Assembly (NCBI GenBank): GCA_050942615.1
Contig: JBMNNQ010000061.1
Location: 1-7,703 of the forward strand
Length of the DNA stretch: 7,703 nt
From: JAAZMI01 sp050942615
GTDB taxonomy: Bacteria; Bacillota; Dethiobacteria; DTU022; UBA8154
Direction of reading: 5' to 3'
Shown piece by piece: positions 4,376 through 7,703 of this stretch. A program made the position numbers and the translations under genes. Each line of letters starts with the position of its first letter. Within the stretch, counting starts at the first letter, position 1. The notes under the pieces were generated by a model that was given only the letters and a program-made list of their open reading frames with translations, was not told where the DNA came from and made no database searches.

Positions 4376-6382
4376 ATGTCTGCTAAAACCTTCTATATTA
4401 CCACCCCCATTTATTACCCCAGTGACAAACTGCATGTCGGCCATTCTTATACCACTGTGGCTGCTGACGCCCTGGCCAGATTTAAAAGGCTGACCGGTTA
4501 TGATGTGCGTTTTCTGACCGGCACGGACGAGCATGGCCAAAAAATCCAGCGCAGCGCTGCTGAAGCCGGCATGGAACCGCAGCAATTTGTAGATGAAATA
4601 GTCTCCTGGATCGAGGAACTCTGGTCGGCTTTGGATATTTCCTACGATGATTTCATCCGCACGACAGAGCTGCGCCATGCCCAGGCCGTGCAGGATATCT
4701 TTGAAAAACTTTACCGGCAGGGGGATATTTACAAGGGCCGGTATGAAGGCTGGTATTGCACGCCCTGCGAATCTTTTTGGACGGCCCGGCAGGTGGAAGA
4801 GGGCAACTGCCCTGACTGCGGCCGGCCGGTGGAAATGGTGACCGAAGAAGGATATTTTTTCCGCATGTCCAAGTACGCGGAACGGCTTTTGGCATATATT
4901 AATACACATCCGGAATTTATTCAGCCGCCGGCACGTAAGAATGAGATGATTAACAATTTTTTAAAACCCGGGCTGGAAGATCTCTGCGTTTCCCGGGCAA
5001 CCTTTGACTGGGGCATACCGGTTCCCTTTGCCCCGCGCCATGTCATCTATGTCTGGCTGGATGCGTTGAGCAACTATATTACCGCCCTGGGGTATACCTC
5101 CGGGGATGAAACTCTTTTAAACAAATACTGGCCGGCGGATGTGCAGCTGATCGGCAAGGAGATTGTCCGTTTTCATACAATCTACTGGCCTATTTTTTTA
5201 ATGGCACTCGGGCTGCCCTTGCCCAAGCAGGTTTTTGGCCATGGCTGGTTGATTATGAAGGAGGGGAAGATGTCCAAATCCAAGGGGAATGTTGTTGACC
5301 CCATGGCTTTGATTGCCCGCTATGGCTCTGACAGCGTGCGCTACTTTTTATTGCGGGAAATTCCCTTTGGGCATGATGGGGTTTTCAGCAATGAAGCGCT
5401 GCTGCAGCGCATTAATACCGATTTGGCCAATGATTTGGGCAACCTGCTCAGCCGGACGCTGACGATGATCGAACGCTTTTTTGCGGGCCTTATTCCCGCC
5501 CCGGAAGAGGGCCGTGAAGAGGCCAGCGATCAGGAGCTGCGGGAACTGGCCCTAACTACGCCGGTGCAGATGGCAGCGCAGATGAATAAGCTGCAGCTCA
5601 GCGGGGCGCTGGAAACTTTGTGGGTGTTGGTCAGGCGCTCCAATAAATATATCGATGAAAATGCACCCTGGGTGCTGGCCAAGGAAGAGGCAAAAAAAGG
5701 CCGGTTGGGGACTGTGCTCTATAATTTGGGCGAAGTCCTGCGTTTCATCAGCGTTTTGCTGCAGCCGTACATGCCCCGGACACCGGGACGCATGTGGTCC
5801 CAGTTGGGAATTAAGGGCCAGCCGGCGCTGCACACTTGGGAAAGCCTCAGTCGGTGGGGGGCCTTGCTGCCGGGAACAAAAGCTGAGCGCACTGATGATC
5901 TTTTTCCCCGTCTGGATATTAAAAAGGAGCTGACCGCGTTATTAGGGGGAAAGGAACAAGAAACTGTCCTTGCAGCAGATAAAACTGCAGGCAAGGGTCG
6001 GAGCAGGGATAAAGATGATAAAGATGATAAAAAAAGCAGGGGGCAAAAAACTGTGGGGACAATTACAATTGATGATTTTGTCCGCGTTGAAATTCTTGTC
6101 GGTGAAATTGTGGCGGCTGAACCGGTACCCAAAACGGATAAGCTGCTTAAATTAGTGGTTGACTTGGGGGAGGAAAAACGGCAGGTGGTGGCGGGTTTGG
6201 CTGAACATTATCAGCCGGAGGAACTCACCGGTAAAAAGACTCTTTTTGTAGCTAATTTAAAACCGGTAAAACTTCGCGGGATTCTTTCTGAAGGGATGGT
6301 TTTAGCAGCTACGAGCCCTGCTGGAAAGGTTCTTTTGACCGCCGTTGACGGTGATCTGCCGGCAGGGAGTAAAATTTCATGA
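4376..6382 (+). CDS. metG: methionyl-tRNA synthetase with C-terminal tRNA-binding domain
   Basis: This cytoplasmic class I enzyme charges tRNA-Met (initiator and elongator) with methionine using ATP. The protein starts MSAKTFYITTPIYYPSDKLH, the standard MetRS opening. The HIGH motif is HVGH (20-23) and the second signature is KMSKS (298-302). A single CxxC...CxxC zinc knuckle in the connective peptide has C128, C131, C145 and C148. TGTDEHGQK (48-56) and the WLDAL segment (227-231) belong to the methionine/adenylate site. The helical anticodon-binding domain spans about 355-470, with RSNKYIDENAPW at 421-432. A highly charged linker (about 540-560, three tandem Asp/Lys triplets) leads to a C-terminal OB-fold tRNA-binding domain (566-668), with VEILVGEIV and LKPVKLRGILSEGM. 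Length is 668 residues, normal for Firmicutes. The stop overlaps the tatD start by four bases (ATGA). It is called metS in Bacillus. Confidence 0.97.
   Translation: MSAKTFYITTPIYYPSDKLHVGHSYTTVAADALARFKRLTGYDVRFLTGTDEHGQKIQRSAAEAGMEPQQFVDEIVSWIEELWSALDISYDDFIRTTELRHAQAVQDIFEKLYRQGDIYKGRYEGWYCTPCESFWTARQVEEGNCPDCGRPVEMVTEEGYFFRMSKYAERLLAYINTHPEFIQPPARKNEMINNFLKPGLEDLCVSRATFDWGIPVPFAPRHVIYVWLDALSNYITALGYTSGDETLLNKYWPADVQLIGKEIVRFHTIYWPIFLMALGLPLPKQVFGHGWLIMKEGKMSKSKGNVVDPMALIARYGSDSVRYFLLREIPFGHDGVFSNEALLQRINTDLANDLGNLLSRTLTMIERFFAGLIPAPEEGREEASDQELRELALTTPVQMAAQMNKLQLSGALETLWVLVRRSNKYIDENAPWVLAKEEAKKGRLGTVLYNLGEVLRFISVLLQPYMPRTPGRMWSQLGIKGQPALHTWESLSRWGALLPGTKAERTDDLFPRLDIKKELTALLGGKEQETVLAADKTAGKGRSRDKDDKDDKKSRGQKTVGTITIDDFVRVEILVGEIVAAEPVPKTDKLLKLVVDLGEEKRQVVAGLAEHYQPEELTGKKTLFVANLKPVKLRGILSEGMVLAATSPAGKVLLTAVDGDLPAGSKIS
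6008..6034 (+). repeat. three tandem nine-base repeats in the metG linker
   Basis: GATAAAGAT occurs twice exactly (6008-6016, 6017-6025), followed by a third degenerate copy GATAAAAAA. It encodes Asp-Lys-Asp, Asp-Lys-Asp, Asp-Lys-Lys in the flexible linker before the tRNA-binding domain. The period is a multiple of three, so gain or loss of a unit keeps the frame. Confidence 0.8.
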
Positions 6383-7185
6383 ATAAAATTTTAAAGAAGT
6401 TGCCCGCGCTGGTGGACAGCCATGCCCACCTGGATTTTAAAAATTTTAACCGGGATCGGGATGCTGTGATCCAGCGGGCGGCGGATTATGGTTTAAAATT
6501 GGTAATTAATGTTGGTTTCAACATGCCTTCCTCGCGGGAGGCCGTTGCTTTGGCCGAAAAATACCCACTGGTGTATGCAGCGGTCGGCGTGCATCCACAT
6601 GACGCCGCCAATGTGCCGGACGACTACCTGGCCGAAATGCGGGAGATGGCCAGGCATCCCAGGGTGGTGGCCTTTGGGGAAATGGGGCTGGACTATTACC
6701 GGGATCGCTCCCCGCGCTGGCAGCAGTGGGCTGTTTTCAGCCAGCAGCTGCGGTTGGCCAGGGAGGTAAATCTCCCGGTAGTGATCCATTCGCGCGAGGC
6801 CCATCCGGAGACCCTTGCGCTTTTAGAGGAAGAAGGGCTTCCGGCCGCCGGCGGGGTAATGCATTGTTTTTCCGGGGATTTGGCGTTGGCGGAAAAAGTG
6901 ATCGCCATGGGCCTGTATGTATCCATCGCCGGCCCGGTGACCTATCCCCGCAATCATGCTTTGAAAGAGGTGGCCGCCTCCATTCCGGAGGAATGGCTGT
7001 TGGTGGAAACAGATGCTCCATTTTTACCGCCCGGGCCCTGGCGGGGAAAAAGAAATGAACCGGCCTATACAACTTTCATTGTGGAAAAAATTGCAGAACT
7101 AAGGGGCACTACTGCAGAAAAATTAGGGCAGGCCTGCCTGGACAATGCCCGGCGCTTGTTTTACCGGGTCCGGGCAGAAGATTAG
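6379..7185 (+). CDS. tatD: TatD-family metal-dependent hydrolase/DNase
   Basis: TatD proteins are TIM-barrel amidohydrolase-fold enzymes. Characterised members are 3'-5' exonucleases acting on DNA or RNA and have been linked to oxidative-damage repair and to proofreading of D-aminoacyl-tRNA-like products. All signature segments are present: DSHAHLD (13-19) with metal ligands H15 and H17, VGVHPHD (69-75), GEMGLDYYRD (100-109) with E101, VIHSREA (135-141) with H137, GVMHCFSGD (159-167) with H162, ETDAPFL (210-216) with D212, and RGKRNEP (222-228). Length (268 residues) is slightly longer than the usual ~255-260. The ATG at 6379 overlaps the metG stop, implying translational coupling, and no separate ribosome site is evident. 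The metG-tatD-yabE order matches B. subtilis metS-yabD-yabE, so it could equally be named yabD. The exact substrate is not predictable from sequence. Confidence 0.95.
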   Translation: MNKILKKLPALVDSHAHLDFKNFNRDRDAVIQRAADYGLKLVINVGFNMPSSREAVALAEKYPLVYAAVGVHPHDAANVPDDYLAEMREMARHPRVVAFGEMGLDYYRDRSPRWQQWAVFSQQLRLAREVNLPVVIHSREAHPETLALLEEEGLPAAGGVMHCFSGDLALAEKVIAMGLYVSIAGPVTYPRNHALKEVAASIPEEWLLVETDAPFLPPGPWRGKRNEPAYTTFIVEKIAELRGTTAEKLGQACLDNARRLFYRVRAED

Positions 7186-7198
7186 GAAACGCCAAACG

Positions 7199-7208
7199 AA
7201 GGAGGAGG
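7199..7208 (+). promoter_or_regulatory. strong ribosome binding site of the yabE-like gene
   Basis: AAGGAGGAGG is a near-perfect anti-Shine-Dalgarno match, eight bases before ATG 7217. It is the strongest such site in the window and fixes the start of a gene whose end is not visible. High translation relative to the overlapping metG-tatD pair is inferred. Confidence 0.85.
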
Positions 7209-7216
7209 CTTTTTCA

Positions 7217-7703
7217 ATGAGCAGATTCTTTTCGTTTTCGACGCTCCAAAAATTCTGCAGGCAAAACATTTTTCAGTTGCGGCAAAAACCTTCACTTTGT
7301 ATCTATCTCTGCTCGTGTGTTTTGTTGTTAATTCTGAGCCTGAGCTTTTACCGCCTGTTTCACACTGTAGAGGTTACGATTGACACCGGCAGGGAGGTCT
7401 GCCGGGTGCATGCCAAGGCGGATCAGAAAGTTGCAGACCTGTTAACAGAACAGGGTATCACTTTGGGAGACCACGATCTGGTTTCCCCGGGACTGGAAGA
7501 ATATCTGGAGGACGGCCTGCAGGTTTCCATTCAAAGGGCCAAGACGATCACCGTGATTACAGATACAGGCAGTTTCAGGCATCACAGCCACGCTGCGACG
7601 GCATTTGGGGCTTTTCAGGAACTGGGTGTTCCCCTGACGGGCGGCTTTTTGTTTGAGCCGGAACCGGAGGCGGTACTTTATTCTGGGCAGGAAATTTTTC
7701 TTT
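7217..7703 (+). CDS. yabE: YabE/RpfB-like membrane-anchored cell-wall protein (partial, 5' end)
   Basis: The first 162 residues are visible; the frame is open at the window edge. Residues 1-27 are basic and face the cytoplasm. One hydrophobic segment (about 28-48, rich in Leu with Cys 28, 32 and 34) is an N-terminal membrane anchor or signal. From about residue 51, VEVTIDTGREVCRVHAKADQ, then VADLLTEQGITLGDHDLVSP and a following LEDGLQVSIQRA, match the ubiquitin-like DUF348 repeat of YabE and RpfB. A second repeat starts near 110 (TITVITDTGSF) and is cut off. In relatives DUF348 repeats are followed by a G5 domain and a 3D/lytic transglycosylase-like catalytic domain acting on peptidoglycan. 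Those parts lie outside the window, so the catalytic type cannot be confirmed. The gene follows tatD by 31 bases, in the same order as B. subtilis yabD-yabE. Confidence 0.85.
   Translation, partial: MSRFFSFSTLQKFCRQNIFQLRQKPSLCIYLCSCVLLLILSLSFYRLFHTVEVTIDTGREVCRVHAKADQKVADLLTEQGITLGDHDLVSPGLEEYLEDGLQVSIQRAKTITVITDTGSFRHHSHAATAFGAFQELGVPLTGGFLFEPEPEAVLYSGQEIFL

Noticed and set aside
4364..4909. 181-codon open frame antisense to metG
   Set aside because: It lies opposite a highly conserved MetRS coding sequence, and its translation resembles no family; it is a shadow frame.
1..7703. CRISPR array, insertion sequence, phage or toxin-antitoxin module
   Set aside because: No direct-repeat arrays, transposase-like frames, terminal inverted repeats or target duplications were seen. 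The lone AbrB-fold gene has no toxin partner, and its sequence is that of the transition-state regulator rather than a MazE antitoxin.

Overview
The window looks like chromosome of an endospore-forming Clostridia-type Firmicute, with Desulfotomaculum/Peptococcaceae-like relatives as my best guess. The gene order rsmI, abrB (opposite strand), metG/metS, tatD, yabE is the one known from Bacillus subtilis and relatives. The AbrB protein is a near copy of the Firmicute transition-state regulator at its N-terminus, and its leader carries a perfect Spo0A-box sequence. The taxonomic guess is inference from order and protein style; no search was run.

Layout. Positions 1-40 may hold the last codons of an upstream gene, followed by a hairpin-rich gap. 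rsmI (156-1139, +) encodes the 16S rRNA ribose methyltransferase. Converging on it is a 700-residue ADP-forming acyl-CoA synthetase (1232-3334, -), which is not part of the B. subtilis order at this point. Behind that gene lie an extended -10 promoter and a long interrupted palindrome that probably terminates abrB (3571-3810, -). A roughly 400-base divergent intergenic region (3826-4208) holds the abrB promoter, the Spo0A box and several unexplained hairpins. The metG promoter follows, with a ~130-base leader. Then come metG (4376-6382, +), tatD (6379-7185, +, four-base overlap) and the start of a yabE/rpfB-like cell-wall gene (7217 to the window edge, +). These last three look like one operon.

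How they fit together. metG, rsmI and tatD are housekeeping functions: tRNA charging, decoding-centre rRNA methylation and a metal-dependent nuclease. abrB and the yabE-like gene connect to growth-phase control and cell-wall remodelling. The ADP-forming synthetase is a catabolic enzyme that conserves ATP from acyl-CoA thioesters and appears to be transcribed separately.

I found no mobile element, CRISPR array, rRNA or tRNA, and no clearly new multi-gene system. The points most worth a second look are the Spo0A box in the abrB leader, substitutions in three signature motifs of RsmI, the beta-then-alpha domain order and unusual placement of the acyl-CoA synthetase, and the structured non-coding DNA between abrB and metG.
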